A stretch of DNA of 64,000 nt. Source: Pseudovibrio sp. Tun.PSC04-5.I4 (GTDB taxonomy: Bacteria; Pseudomonadota; Alphaproteobacteria; Rhizobiales; Stappiaceae). The DNA lies in assembly GCF_900104145.1 (NCBI RefSeq), contig NZ_FNLB01000006.1:2802501-2866500 (forward strand). Direction: 5' to 3'. The notes beneath the pieces are model-generated. The model worked only from the letters and a program-made list of their open reading frames with translations. It was not told where the DNA came from and ran no database searches. The position numbers and the translations under genes were made by a program. Shown piece by piece: positions 16,826 through 25,420 of the stretch (positions are counted from its first letter, which is position 1; each line of letters starts with the position of its first letter).

Positions 16826-17830
16826 ATGTCTGAATTCAAGTTTGATGCATTGTGCATCGGCAATGCAATCACTGATGTCTTCTCTCATGTGGAAGATAAC
16901 TTTCTCGTTGAACAGTCTCTTGTTAAAGGGTCTATGCGGTTGGTCGACACAGACGAGGCCTTGCGTCTTTATGATCTGATGGGCCAGACCACCCGCATTT
17001 CCGGCGGGAGCGCTGGTAATACTGCTGCGGGCATAGCCTCGTTGGGCGGCGTACCAGCTTTTATTGGTAAGGTCGCTGATGATGAAATTGGCGAGGTATA
17101 CCGCCATGACATGAACAGCATTGGGTCGCATTTCAACACCGGCCCTCTACGTGATGATCTTGCGTCAGGTCGGTCCATGATTTTGATTACGCCGGATGGC
17201 GAGCGGACCATGAACACCTATCTAGGTGCAGCGACTAAGCTAACTGCCTTTGACATTGATAAGGCCATTGTCGCTCAATCCGCAATCACCTATATGGAAG
17301 GCTACCTTTGGGATGAGGAAGCGGCAAAGAGCGCATTCCTTGAAGCCTCCAAGATTGCACATGCCTCAGAGAGACTGGTGTCCCTCTCCCTTTCTGACAG
17401 TTTTTGCGTAGACCGCTTCCGCGATGAGTTTCTTGAGCTCATTCAGGAAGACAAGGTCGATATCCTATTTGCCAACGAACATGAGCTGAAAGCTCTGTAT
17501 CAGACGGCAGACATTGAAACAGCAATTGCGCAGGTTCGTGAAGATTGCACACTCACCGCTCTTACAATGGGCTCAGAAGGTGCTATGGCGATCTCTCGCG
17601 AGGAGACTGTGCATGTGCCTGCCTCTGCCATCATCGGCGGTGTGCGTGACCTGACAGGTGCTGGTGACCTATTTGCCTCAGGCTTCCTCTTCGGACTGGC
17701 CCGCGACTTTGATTTGAGCACTTGTGCTGAGCTTGGCTGCCTTTGTGCTGGCGAAGTGATCAGCCATGTTGGTGCGCGTCCTGAAAAGCCACTCGACCAG
17801 ATTGCTGAGCAGAGCGGCTTTACGCTGTAA
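16826..17830 (+). CDS. Adenosine kinase (PfkB family)
   Basis: 334-residue ribokinase-family sugar kinase, most like alphaproteobacterial adenosine kinases that phosphorylate adenosine to AMP. Seen features are the N-terminal FDALCIGNAITDVFSHV, the substrate-site GGSAGNTAAGIASLGG, and the C-terminal DLTGAGDLFASGFLFGLAR with the catalytic Asp of GAGD. An AAGGA ribosome site six bases before the ATG supports the start. It could help recycle adenosine released from S-adenosylhomocysteine (metK lies at 35 kb), but that is inference. A strong terminator follows at 17854. Confidence 0.9.
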   Translation: MSEFKFDALCIGNAITDVFSHVEDNFLVEQSLVKGSMRLVDTDEALRLYDLMGQTTRISGGSAGNTAAGIASLGGVPAFIGKVADDEIGEVYRHDMNSIGSHFNTGPLRDDLASGRSMILITPDGERTMNTYLGAATKLTAFDIDKAIVAQSAITYMEGYLWDEEAAKSAFLEASKIAHASERLVSLSLSDSFCVDRFRDEFLELIQEDKVDILFANEHELKALYQTADIETAIAQVREDCTLTALTMGSEGAMAISREETVHVPASAIIGGVRDLTGAGDLFASGFLFGLARDFDLSTCAELGCLCAGEVISHVGARPEKPLDQIAEQSGFTL

Positions 17831-17853
17831 TCTCTCATCTATTGTCATTAATA

Positions 17854-17880
17854 GGCGGCTCCCGGGCCGCCTTTTTATTT
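17854..17880 (+). terminator. Rho-independent terminator of adenosine kinase
   Basis: GGCGGC at 17854-17859 and GCCGCC at 17866-17871 form the stem, followed by TTTTTATTT. Its T-tract runs into the last codon of the convergent gpmA-like pseudogene. Confidence 0.85.
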
Positions 17881-18487
17881 ACAAGATCACCTGTTCAATC
17901 TGGCGGGTACTTTGAACTTGAAAAAATAAGGGCTCTGCGGTCCTGATATTCAGGCGCTCAATTTCATCAGGCTTAAGGGTATTGATCACAGAGACCAGCG
18001 CACGCAGTGAATTTCTATGTGCAGCGATGATGATATTTTTCCCGTTTAACAATTAGGGCAAGACACAACTGTTAAACGCATTGCTGGTCCGTTTTGCCGT
18101 CATTTCGAGGCTCTCGCCACCGGGAGGAACTTCATCGAAGGATTGGCGCCAGCGATGGACTTGCTCAACTCCGTAGTTTTGGCTTGCGGCCTCGACGGTA
18201 AGCCCTGTCAGTTCACCATAATCCCGCTCATTAAAGCGCTTGTCTTCAATAACGTGGAGCTGGGACTGTTCCATTTCCGTCAAAATTAGACCCAGCGTAT
18301 TCCGGGCCCGAGCAAGACAGGAGGAATAGGCCATGTCAAATTTCAATGATTTGGATTTGAGGAGCTGTCCGGTTCGCTTAGCTTCTTCGACGCCTTGTGC
18401 AGTTAGCTTAGGATTGCTCTGCCCTGAAAAAATTCTCTTGGAGTTCCATTCACTTTGCCCATGGCGCACTAACACCAACAATCCCAT
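17879..18487 (-). pseudogene. Phosphoglycerate mutase-like gene broken by an in-frame stop
   Basis: A second, diverged copy of 2,3-bisphosphoglycerate-dependent phosphoglycerate mutase. From ATG 18487 the frame reads LLVLVRHGQSEWN (phospho-His included), FNERDYGELTG and PPGGESLEMTAKRT, then hits TAA at 18053-18055 after 144 codons. The same frame continues with GKNIIIAAHRNSLRALV, the region of the second catalytic His, and ends at TAA 17879-17881, giving family length (about 202 codons). The intact gene has a Lys where the stop lies, and Gly where this copy has Arg in AAHRNS. Other changes in the tail suggest relaxed selection. Intact gpmA is 2 kb away. Confidence 0.85.
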
Positions 18488-18589
18488 AAGATACGCCCCA
18501 CATGTTTCAATAGACCGTTTTATACTGAGATTGGCGCGCATCTAAACCAAACTTTCGTGCAATATGTCATGTGGAGACATTGAATATCT

Positions 18590-19141
18590 TCAAGCTTCCT
18601 CCAAAATTCTAGTTGGCAATCCATCTAGGCTTACAGAGTTATATTTGCGCCAATAATTTTCGAGTTCCACCTGATCCATAGTTTCATAGTAAGGCAGGAA
18701 CTCTTTATCTACGCGCGTCGTCACTAGGTCCATTTGCGGTACGGTTGAACCACAAGAGGTTTGAATCAGCTCGATATCCAAATCAAAGATTTGCCGACTA
18801 CCGGGAATATCTGGGAACAGACCCGCCAGCTCATTCCAGTTATCATCTCGCGGATGAACAACTTTTGCCTGACCAAACACTCTCAGCGTCAGCCTCTGCT
18901 CTCCAAAAGAGCAGAACATCAGCGTCATGCGGCTAAGTTCCTGGATATGGGTCGCGGTTTCGTTGCCAATTCCCGTCAGGTTGAGCCAGACAAGCCTTTC
19001 ATCGCTCAATACGCGAAGAGTATCCATTCCTTTAGGCGAGATATTAATGCGCCCGGTAGCCCCAGCTGTCGCGACGAAGAAGATCTGTTGCTCTTCAATG
19101 TGTTGGCGGAACCTGCGATTTAATCGTTCAGCTATGATCAT
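18590..19141 (-). CDS. Pyridoxamine 5'-phosphate oxidase-fold flavoprotein
   Basis: 183-residue protein of the PNPOx-related split-barrel family, which binds FMN (some members F420 or haem). The early IFFVATAGATGRINISPKGMD and VWLNLTGIGNETATHI stretches match the family's flavin-binding barrel. The long C-terminal helical part (about 130-183) is usual for the stand-alone members of unknown substrate; nothing ties it to vitamin B6. AAGGGA lies five bases before the ATG. It follows the DUF6065-like gene by 31 bp on the same strand, so the two are probably co-transcribed. Confidence 0.85.
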   Translation of the reverse strand: MIIAERLNRRFRQHIEEQQIFFVATAGATGRINISPKGMDTLRVLSDERLVWLNLTGIGNETATHIQELSRMTLMFCSFGEQRLTLRVFGQAKVVHPRDDNWNELAGLFPDIPGSRQIFDLDIELIQTSCGSTVPQMDLVTTRVDKEFLPYYETMDQVELENYWRKYNSVSLDGLPTRILEEA

Positions 19142-19172
19142 CGGTTTCCCTTGGCCCCCAGCTCACCAGCTG

Positions 19173-19901
19173 CTATTCGGAATCTGCGTACTCGACATTT
19201 TTTCGACGTTGCTCACCGGCATAACTTCCAGATCGCCCCTCATTCCTTTTTTCATAACCACGAGCCCAAGCCTGCCAGAACTCAGGGGATGCATCTTTCA
19301 TTTCACCAATTTCAGGCGGAGACAGAACAGTTTTAGGGAGGATGGAATTTGGAAGCTGAACAACCTGCAATAATGGCCGATGCCGAGGGAAGCTTATCGG
19401 CACATCTTGTTTGCGGAGCTTCACATTTATGAAGAGTGGCGAACAGAACCAGCTTGAATCAATCATTGCTTCAAAACAATCGTAGGCTGCGTTGCTGGGT
19501 AGATTGATGGGCCCACGCACCCAGTGACACTGACCTTCATCACCAATCAGGCTGTACCCTGTGCCAATCTGCACAATATCGCCTTCAGGGAAGACATCCA
19601 GAAATGGCGGATAGTTGTCTTCTAATTCAGGTGGGCAGGTATCTCTGTAATCCTGAACGAAATCCGTTAGGTACAGTCGGTCCAGAAGTGTCCATTCACC
19701 CTCCGCACCCAATCGGTATAAAACCTCTGAGCCTGTCCATAGAAGGTAAAAATCAACCGGCGGGTACAAATACCACCCCTGGCGAGATGCAGTGACAAGT
19801 GGCTCGCAATACTTCATAGCGCGCGCTGGCATCATACCGAGGTTTGTTCCATCCGCCTTAACAACATCAGGCGCGGATTTGACCATTCTTACAAATTTCA
19901 C
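19173..19901 (-). CDS. DUF6065-like protein of unknown function
   Basis: 242-residue soluble protein starting at GTG 19901 with GAGGA seven bases before. From memory it resembles the uncharacterised DUF6065 family: a GW-x-L-x-P-P segment (residues 42-49), a CHWVRGPINLP core (125-135), a following EA and aromatic strand (144-160), and a C-terminal FWQAWARGYEKR (209-220). I know of no assigned reaction and see no signal peptide, membrane segment or nucleotide motif. It sits between a 35-residue peptide gene and the flavoprotein gene, all on one strand, which hints that it acts on or with the peptide. That is a hypothesis only. Confidence 0.6.
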   Translation of the reverse strand: MKFVRMVKSAPDVVKADGTNLGMMPARAMKYCEPLVTASRQGWYLYPPVDFYLLWTGSEVLYRLGAEGEWTLLDRLYLTDFVQDYRDTCPPELEDNYPPFLDVFPEGDIVQIGTGYSLIGDEGQCHWVRGPINLPSNAAYDCFEAMIDSSWFCSPLFINVKLRKQDVPISFPRHRPLLQVVQLPNSILPKTVLSPPEIGEMKDASPEFWQAWARGYEKRNEGRSGSYAGEQRRKNVEYADSE

Positions 19902-19936
19902 GTGCTTTTCCTCGCAGATGAAATGATCTGCAAATC

Positions 19937-19965
19937 AGAGTGGAGCCAATGATGGGCCCCACTCT
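19937..19965. terminator. Hairpin between the small peptide gene and the DUF6065-like gene
   Basis: An 11-pair stem with one A:C mismatch (19937-19947 with 19955-19965) encloses a seven-base loop. It lies nine bases after the peptide gene's stop and 36 bp before the next start. On the minus strand no long T-tract follows, so it may attenuate transcription or protect the peptide mRNA rather than fully terminate. Confidence 0.55.
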
Positions 19966-19973
19966 TTAAAGTA

Positions 19974-20081
19974 TTATTTTGGCTTCTTATCTGTCTCTTT
20001 TGGAGCCATGCCGCCATTCAATTTTGCTGGCTTAGCTTGAGCGGATGAAGGGCGACCATCGGTAGCTACTGAAAACTTCAT
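19974..20081 (-). CDS. 35-residue peptide upstream of the DUF6065-like gene
   Basis: ATG at 20079-20081 to TAA at 19974-19976, with AAAGGA seven bases before the start, a good ribosome site. The product begins MKFSVATDG, is polar and Lys-rich (7 Lys), and has no Cys, Trp or Tyr. A Gly-Gly at 23-24 precedes an 11-residue charged tail ending KETDKKPK. I do not recognise it. Its size, better translation signals than the downstream GTG-started gene, and the hairpin right after it fit a precursor or accessory peptide expressed in excess. Chance is unlikely given the ribosome site but cannot be excluded. Confidence 0.55.
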   Translation of the reverse strand: MKFSVATDGRPSSAQAKPAKLNGGMAPKETDKKPK

Positions 20082-20336
20082 AGACTGTCCTTTCAATCAA
20101 TTTTTAAAATTGCGCGTGTAGGGATTACCTCGCAAATGAAGGCTGTCATCGAATTTTCGGCAAAGCAACACTAATAATAATTGATTTACATTATCTATTA
20201 TTGATAATTTACGGTGCGTTATTTATCATAAGCTTAGTATTATTATTTGATCTACTTATGTGAATAACTACTACTTGAGACGCCACAGAGATCTTACCCT
20301 TTGACATGTAAAACCTCTAAATTGAAATTGGCCAAC
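20082..20336. other. AT-rich intergenic region upstream of the peptide operon
   Basis: About 255 bp, markedly AT-rich between 20160 and 20270, with several short TAATAAT/ATTATTA inverted motifs. It lies upstream of the peptide gene and downstream of gpmA, so it probably carries the peptide operon's promoter. I see no coding frame. The composition contrasts with the flanking genes and may mark acquired DNA. Confidence 0.5.
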
Positions 20337-20366
20337 AAAAAAGCGGCCCTTTGAAAGGCCGCTTTT
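20337..20366 (-). terminator. Rho-independent terminator of gpmA
   Basis: AAGCGGCC (20341-20348) pairs with GGCCGCTT (20357-20364). On the minus strand the stem is followed by a run of T, 28 bp after the gpmA stop codon. Confidence 0.85.
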
Positions 20367-20394
20367 GTGATTCAATTTCTAACGTAGATGAAGA

Positions 20395-21018
20395 CTAAAC
20401 TTCAGCCAAATCTTCTACAGAGAGAACCTTACCTTCTTCATCAAGACGGTAAACGATAGGCTTACCAGTGCCCAGTTCACGCTTGAGGATCTCCTCTGGA
20501 GTCAGGTCTTCCAGTTCCATGATAAGGGACCGCAGGGAGTTGCCGTGTGCAGCAACAATAGTCCGATTACCTTCGAGAACTTTTGGAAGAATGTCACTGC
20601 GGTAGTATGGCAGTGTACGTTCTGCAGTCATCTTCAGGCTTTCACCGCCTGGAGGAGGAACGTCGAAAGAACGACGCCAAATATGGACCTGCTCTTCACC
20701 GAATTTCACACGAGCTTCGTCTTTGTTCATGCCGGTGATGTCACCGTAATCACGCTCATTCAGAGCTTGATCTTTGGCGGTTGGCAAGTCTTCCTGCCCG
20801 AGTTCAGCAAGGATCAGCTTCAGAGTATTCTGAGCGCGCTGCAGGTCGGAAGTGAATGCAAGGTCAAACGTAAGGTTCATTTCCTTAAGTTTTTTCCCAG
20901 CAGTCTTTGCTTCTTCAACACCTTGTTCTGTCAAGTCTGGATCTTTCCAGCCGGTGAACAAGTTTTTCAAATTCCATTCGCTTTGTCCGTGGCGGACGAG
21001 AACCAAAAGGCGTTCCAT
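20395..21018 (-). CDS. gpmA: 2,3-bisphosphoglycerate-dependent phosphoglycerate mutase
   Basis: Interconverts 3- and 2-phosphoglycerate in glycolysis and gluconeogenesis. It has 207 residues from the ATG at 21018, with GGAG six bases before; a TTG one codon earlier is not needed. The RHGQSEWN motif carries the phospho-His; LNERDYGDITG, PPPGGESLKMTAERT and IVAAHGNSLRSL carry the other active-site residues. The ending, RLDEEGKVLSVEDL, is that of the short bacterial form. A degraded paralogue lies at 17879-18487, about 2 kb downstream in the same orientation. Confidence 0.96.
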   Translation of the reverse strand: MERLLVLVRHGQSEWNLKNLFTGWKDPDLTEQGVEEAKTAGKKLKEMNLTFDLAFTSDLQRAQNTLKLILAELGQEDLPTAKDQALNERDYGDITGMNKDEARVKFGEEQVHIWRRSFDVPPPGGESLKMTAERTLPYYRSDILPKVLEGNRTIVAAHGNSLRSLIMELEDLTPEEILKRELGTGKPIVYRLDEEGKVLSVEDLAEV

Positions 21019-21136
21019 CAAGTTCTCCTAAGGAGGTTATGTTTGCTTGAAAGCAGTTGTCTTGGAAGGACTGCAGTCAAGTTTCATTTCGCATATCTCG
21101 CACTTCACTTCTCAGCGCGCGAAACTGCGGTGTGTA

Positions 21137-21952
21137 TTACTCATCATTCAGGCCGAGAACATCAGCCATCGAGTATAGGCCCGGTTGCTGTTTTAGCGCC
21201 CAAAGAGCTGCCTTAACTGCACCGCGAGCAAAAATATGCCTATCAGTTGCGATGTGCGAAAGATCTATACGCTCTCCTTCGCCTGCAAACATCACAGTAT
21301 GTTCACCTACTACCGAACCGCCTCGTAATGTAGCGAAACCTATATCACCTCGATTGCGTGCACCTGTAATGCCATCACGCGTGCGAACACTATTTGTTTC
21401 GAGGTCAATTCCGCGGCCTTCAGCAGCAGCCTCACCCAACAGCAATGCTGTACCGGAGGGCGCATCTACCTTGTGTTTATGGTGCATCTCAAGAACTTCG
21501 ATATCAAAGTCCTCATCCAATGCTGCAGCAGCCTTTTTTACAAGACCTGCGAGCAGGTTAACACCTAGGCTCATATTACCTGATTTGACAATGCGGGCCG
21601 ATGTCGCGGAGGACACCAATTCCGCAGATTGCGCGGAGGTCATACCGGTTGTGCCGATTACATGCACGATTGAATGACGTGCTGCGGCTGTGGCAAAGCC
21701 AACGGTTGCTTCTGGAATTGTAAAATCCAGCACACCCTCAGCTTGTTCAAATGCAGCATCCAGATTAGCAGTTACTGGCACACTTAGTTTACCGCACCCT
21801 GCTAATTCCCCAGCGTCTTTGCCCAGGAACTCAGAGCCCGTACGCTCTACAGCGCCTGAAACTACAACGCCGTCCATCTCGGTTACCGTGCGTATCAGTG
21901 CGCGGCCCATTCGGCCACCCGCACCAACAACAACCAGTCGCATATCGCCCAT
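21137..21952 (-). CDS. dapB: 4-hydroxy-tetrahydrodipicolinate reductase
   Basis: NAD(P)H-dependent step of the diaminopimelate/lysine pathway, upstream of DapF in the same route. The 271-residue protein has the Rossmann motif VVVGAGGRMGRALI at the N-terminus and EMHHKHKVDAPSGTALLLGE with the catalytic His-His and Lys. GGGGGA lies five bases before the ATG at 21952. It precedes gpmA on the same strand by 118 bp, and the two are often neighbours in rhizobia. Divergent from the EamA transporter gene. Confidence 0.96.
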   Translation of the reverse strand: MGDMRLVVVGAGGRMGRALIRTVTEMDGVVVSGAVERTGSEFLGKDAGELAGCGKLSVPVTANLDAAFEQAEGVLDFTIPEATVGFATAAARHSIVHVIGTTGMTSAQSAELVSSATSARIVKSGNMSLGVNLLAGLVKKAAAALDEDFDIEVLEMHHKHKVDAPSGTALLLGEAAAEGRGIDLETNSVRTRDGITGARNRGDIGFATLRGGSVVGEHTVMFAGEGERIDLSHIATDRHIFARGAVKAALWALKQQPGLYSMADVLGLNDE

Positions 21953-22228
21953 CGTATTCCCCCGGGCTTCTGTAAAGCCCCTCCAACCATAAGGTGTGTG
22001 TGGGTATAGCAGGCAGCTTGCCTCTATTCAAACCGAATAGGCCAAAGGATCAAAAGAGGTTTTAAATCTGCAAGTTGCAACTGCATTGAGTTTTAGTTCA
22101 TAGACTTATTCGCATTATTGCTTAGTCTATCCGAGCACAACAAACAAACCAAGCAACTGACCTTAGTTTCAAATTTCATTCTTAGAATGTGAAATTTCGC
22201 GTCGGCTTGACGAGACCTAGGCACAGCA

Positions 22229-23116
22229 ATGGATAATATACGTGGGAGCGCCTGGATGGTGCTCGCAATGCTGGGATTTGCAATAGAAGACGCATTGCTT
22301 AAGTCCGCGACGACAATTGTCCCAGTGGGACAGACCTTAATGCTTTTTGGCATCGGCGGAACACTAGGGTTTCTCATCCTCACCTGGAGGAGAGGAGAAA
22401 AAGCTCTGGTCCGCGCCGCCCTAACACCTACACTCTTAACTCGTGCTGTATTTGAAATCACAGGCCGCCTGTTCTTCCTGCTTTCCCTTGCCTTAAGTAC
22501 GCTGTCCAGCACATCTGCCATTCTACAAGCCACGCCGCTAGCTGTGACTTTGGGTGCAGCTCTCTTCCTTGGCGAACGGGTACGTTGGCAACGCTGGCTT
22601 GCTATCTTTGTCGGGTTTGTAGGTGTTCTTTTGGTGATCAAACCCAGTCCAGCGTCATTTGAACTGACATCAATGCTAGCGGTTATTGGTATGCTCGGTT
22701 TTGCTGGGCGCGATCTGGCAACACGAGCAGCACCTCCAGCGCTTTCCAATATGCAGCTGGGTGTCTACGGGTTCGCGGTATTGATCCCAACGGGTGGGGC
22801 TTATGCGCTTTGGAATGGTGGTTTCATTATGCCTGACCTTGCAAGCGGCACTGCAATCTTCATCGCAACATTCGTTGGCGTCGGAGCCTATTACTCACTT
22901 ACTGTTGCGATGAGGGCTGGTGAGGTTTCGGTGATTACCCCGTTCCGTTATTCCCGCCTCTTATTCGGATTGTTTCTAGGTGCTGTGATATTTGGTGAAC
23001 GACCAGACATGATGACCCTAGTAGGCTCTGCAGTTATTGTTGTGAGTGGGGTTTATATTTTAACTCAGCGGCAACCTGCCAGCAGCGACAAAGACACATT
23101 AACCTCTCAAAACTAA
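22229..23116 (+). CDS. EamA/DMT family transporter
   Basis: 295-residue membrane protein with about ten helices made of two EamA repeats, the drug/metabolite transporter pattern. Seen features are WMVLAMLGFAIEDALLKSA at the start, the end of repeat one (FLGERVRWQRWLAIFVGFVGVLL), and the same pattern in repeat two (FGERPDMMTLVGSAVIVVSG). The substrate is unknown. There is no strong ribosome site. It converges with pnp and shares the terminator at 23138. Confidence 0.87.
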   Translation: MDNIRGSAWMVLAMLGFAIEDALLKSATTIVPVGQTLMLFGIGGTLGFLILTWRRGEKALVRAALTPTLLTRAVFEITGRLFFLLSLALSTLSSTSAILQATPLAVTLGAALFLGERVRWQRWLAIFVGFVGVLLVIKPSPASFELTSMLAVIGMLGFAGRDLATRAAPPALSNMQLGVYGFAVLIPTGGAYALWNGGFIMPDLASGTAIFIATFVGVGAYYSLTVAMRAGEVSVITPFRYSRLLFGLFLGAVIFGERPDMMTLVGSAVIVVSGVYILTQRQPASSDKDTLTSQN

Positions 23117-23137
23117 AGAGCTTTTTGATCCGCCAAT

Positions 23138-23174
23138 AAAAAAAGGCCACTTCAATCTGAAGCGGCCTTTTTAA
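23138..23174. terminator. Bidirectional terminator between the EamA gene and pnp
   Basis: A run of A, a GGCC-A-CTTC / GAAG-C-GGCC stem and a run of T make an intrinsic terminator on both strands, placed between convergent genes. Confidence 0.85.
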
Positions 23175-23191
23175 ATTTACTCGACTAAATA

Positions 23192-25330
23192 TTAGTCTTT
23201 TGCTGGCGCAGGAGCGGCCTCTTCGCGAGGAGCTTCCTTACCAGTTTCCTGGTCGACAACCTTCATGGAGAGGCGAACTTTACCGCGCTCATCGAAGCCC
23301 ATGAGTTTAACGAAGACTTTTTCGCCTTCTTTCACAACGTCAGTCACTTTGCCAACCTTGCGAGGAGCAAGCTGGGAAATGTGTACCAGACCATCGCGAG
23401 CGCCGAAGAAGTTTACGAATGCGCCGAAGTCTACAGTCTTAACAACAGTACCTTCGTAGATTACGCCAACTTCTGGCTCAGCAGCGATGGAGTTGATCCA
23501 GTTGAGAGCAGCTTTAATCGCTTTACCGTCAGAAGAAGCCACCTTAACGGTGCCATCGTCTTCGATGTTCACTTTAGCGCCGGTCTTTTCAACGATCTCA
23601 CGGATAACTTTACCGCCAGAACCGATAACTTCACGGATCTTGTCTACTGGGATCTTGATGACTTCAATGCGTGGGGCATGTTCACCAAGCTCAGAACGAG
23701 CCGTTGTGATTGCTTTAGACATTTCGTCGAGGATATGAACGCGGCCGCCTTTAGCCTGTTCCAGAGCAGCCGTCATGATCTCTTCGGTAATACCGTCGAT
23801 CTTGATGTCCATCTGAAGAGCAGTGATACCGTCTGCAGTACCAGCAACTTTAAAGTCCATATCGCCGAGGTGATCTTCATCGCCAAGGATATCGGAGAGA
23901 ACTGCGTAGCGCTCGCCTTCCTTGATGAGACCCATTGCGATGCCAGCTACAGGCGCTTTAAGCGGAACACCAGCGTCCATCAGGGACAGGGATGCGCCAC
24001 AAACAGATGCCATGGAAGAGGAACCGTTGGACTCAGTGATTTCGGAAACAACACGCAGTGTGTATGGGAAATCGTGGTGAGCAGGCAACATTGGGCGTAC
24101 TGCACGCCATGCCAGTTTACCGTGACCGATTTCACGACGTCCTGGGGAGCCCATGCGACCAGCTTCACCTACAGAGTAAGGAGGGAAGTTGTAGTGCAGC
24201 ATGAATGCAGATTTAGTTGTGCCTTCGAGCTTATCAACGAACTGCTCGTCTTCACCTGTGCCCAGAGTTGCAACAACCATTGCCTGAGTTTCACCGCGTG
24301 TGAACAGGGAAGAACCATGCGCACGTGGCAGCATGCCAACTTCAGAAACGATTGAGCGAACTGTAGACAGATTGCGGCCATCGATACGGCTGCCGGTATC
24401 CAGGATACGGCCACGTACGATAGAAGCTTCTGCTTTTTTGAACAGATCGGAGATAACGGTCGCGTCAGGAGCACCTTCTTCGCCGTTTACGAGAGCTGCA
24501 ACAACTTTGGCCTTCACAGCATCAACAGCAACTTTACGCTCTGTCTTTGCAGTGATGGAATATGCAGCGCCGAGTTCTTCAGCAGCAAGGCCTTGAACTT
24601 TAGCGAACAGAACAGAATGATCTGGCAGGTTCAGTTCGCGAGGAGCCTTTGCAGCTTTTTCTGCGAGCTGAATGATCGCATCAATTACTGGCTGGAATTC
24701 GCGGTGACCGAACATTACAGCGCCGAGCATGACTTCTTCAGTCAGTTCCTGCGCTTCAGATTCAACCATCAACACTGCGTCGTTGGTACCTGCAACAATC
24801 AGGTCCAGATCGGTTTCTTCCATCTGGTCAACTGTTGGGTTGAGAACGTATTCGCCGTTGATGAGACCAACACGCGCACCACCAATTGGGCCCATGAATG
24901 GCACGCCGGAGATGGTGAGAGCAGCAGATGCGCCAACCATTGCCAGAATGTCTGGTGCGTTCTCAAGATCGTGAGACAAAACAGTCAGAACAACCTGAGT
25001 TTCGTTTTTGTAACCCTCTACAAAGAGAGGACGGATCGGACGGTCGATCAGACGGGAAGTCAGGGTCTCGTGCTCAGACGGACGGCCTTCGCGCTTAAAG
25101 AAACCACCTGGGATGCGGCCAGCAGCGTATGCCTTTTCCTGATAATTAACGGTGAGTGGGAAGAAATCCTGACCTGACTTTGCAGTTTTCGCGGACACAA
25201 CGGTCGCAAGAACTTTGGTCTCGCCGTATGTGGCCAGAACAGCGCCGTCAGCCTGACGGGCTACTTTGCCGGTTTCAAGGATGAGCGGACGGCCGCCCCA
25301 TTCAACTTCCACGCGATGTATATCAAACAT
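23192..25330 (-). CDS. pnp: Polyribonucleotide nucleotidyltransferase (PNPase)
   Basis: 3'-5' phosphorolytic exoribonuclease and degradosome component. The 712 residues comprise two RNase PH-like domains, the second containing RTRGETQA-type FTRGETQAMVVATLG and the SGS-like ITESNGSSSMASVCG. Then come a KH domain (IPVDKIREVIGSGGKVIREI), an S1 domain (GVIYEGTVVKTVDFGAFVNF) and a short Ala/Pro/Glu tail. It lies downstream of rpsO, the classical pair. Its 320-bp leader holds two hairpins (25421-25453 and 25609-25639) where RNase III-type autoregulation could act, as in E. coli. Confidence 0.98.
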   Translation of the reverse strand: MFDIHRVEVEWGGRPLILETGKVARQADGAVLATYGETKVLATVVSAKTAKSGQDFFPLTVNYQEKAYAAGRIPGGFFKREGRPSEHETLTSRLIDRPIRPLFVEGYKNETQVVLTVLSHDLENAPDILAMVGASAALTISGVPFMGPIGGARVGLINGEYVLNPTVDQMEETDLDLIVAGTNDAVLMVESEAQELTEEVMLGAVMFGHREFQPVIDAIIQLAEKAAKAPRELNLPDHSVLFAKVQGLAAEELGAAYSITAKTERKVAVDAVKAKVVAALVNGEEGAPDATVISDLFKKAEASIVRGRILDTGSRIDGRNLSTVRSIVSEVGMLPRAHGSSLFTRGETQAMVVATLGTGEDEQFVDKLEGTTKSAFMLHYNFPPYSVGEAGRMGSPGRREIGHGKLAWRAVRPMLPAHHDFPYTLRVVSEITESNGSSSMASVCGASLSLMDAGVPLKAPVAGIAMGLIKEGERYAVLSDILGDEDHLGDMDFKVAGTADGITALQMDIKIDGITEEIMTAALEQAKGGRVHILDEMSKAITTARSELGEHAPRIEVIKIPVDKIREVIGSGGKVIREIVEKTGAKVNIEDDGTVKVASSDGKAIKAALNWINSIAAEPEVGVIYEGTVVKTVDFGAFVNFFGARDGLVHISQLAPRKVGKVTDVVKEGEKVFVKLMGFDERGKVRLSMKVVDQETGKEAPREEAAPAPAKD

Positions 25331-25420
25331 ATCTCTATCCTAACGTTCGCCTCACCGGTTTGATGGTCGTCATCAAGTGTGAGGCTGTCATTTACCGACA
25401 ACGCGCGCATATTTATGAAC

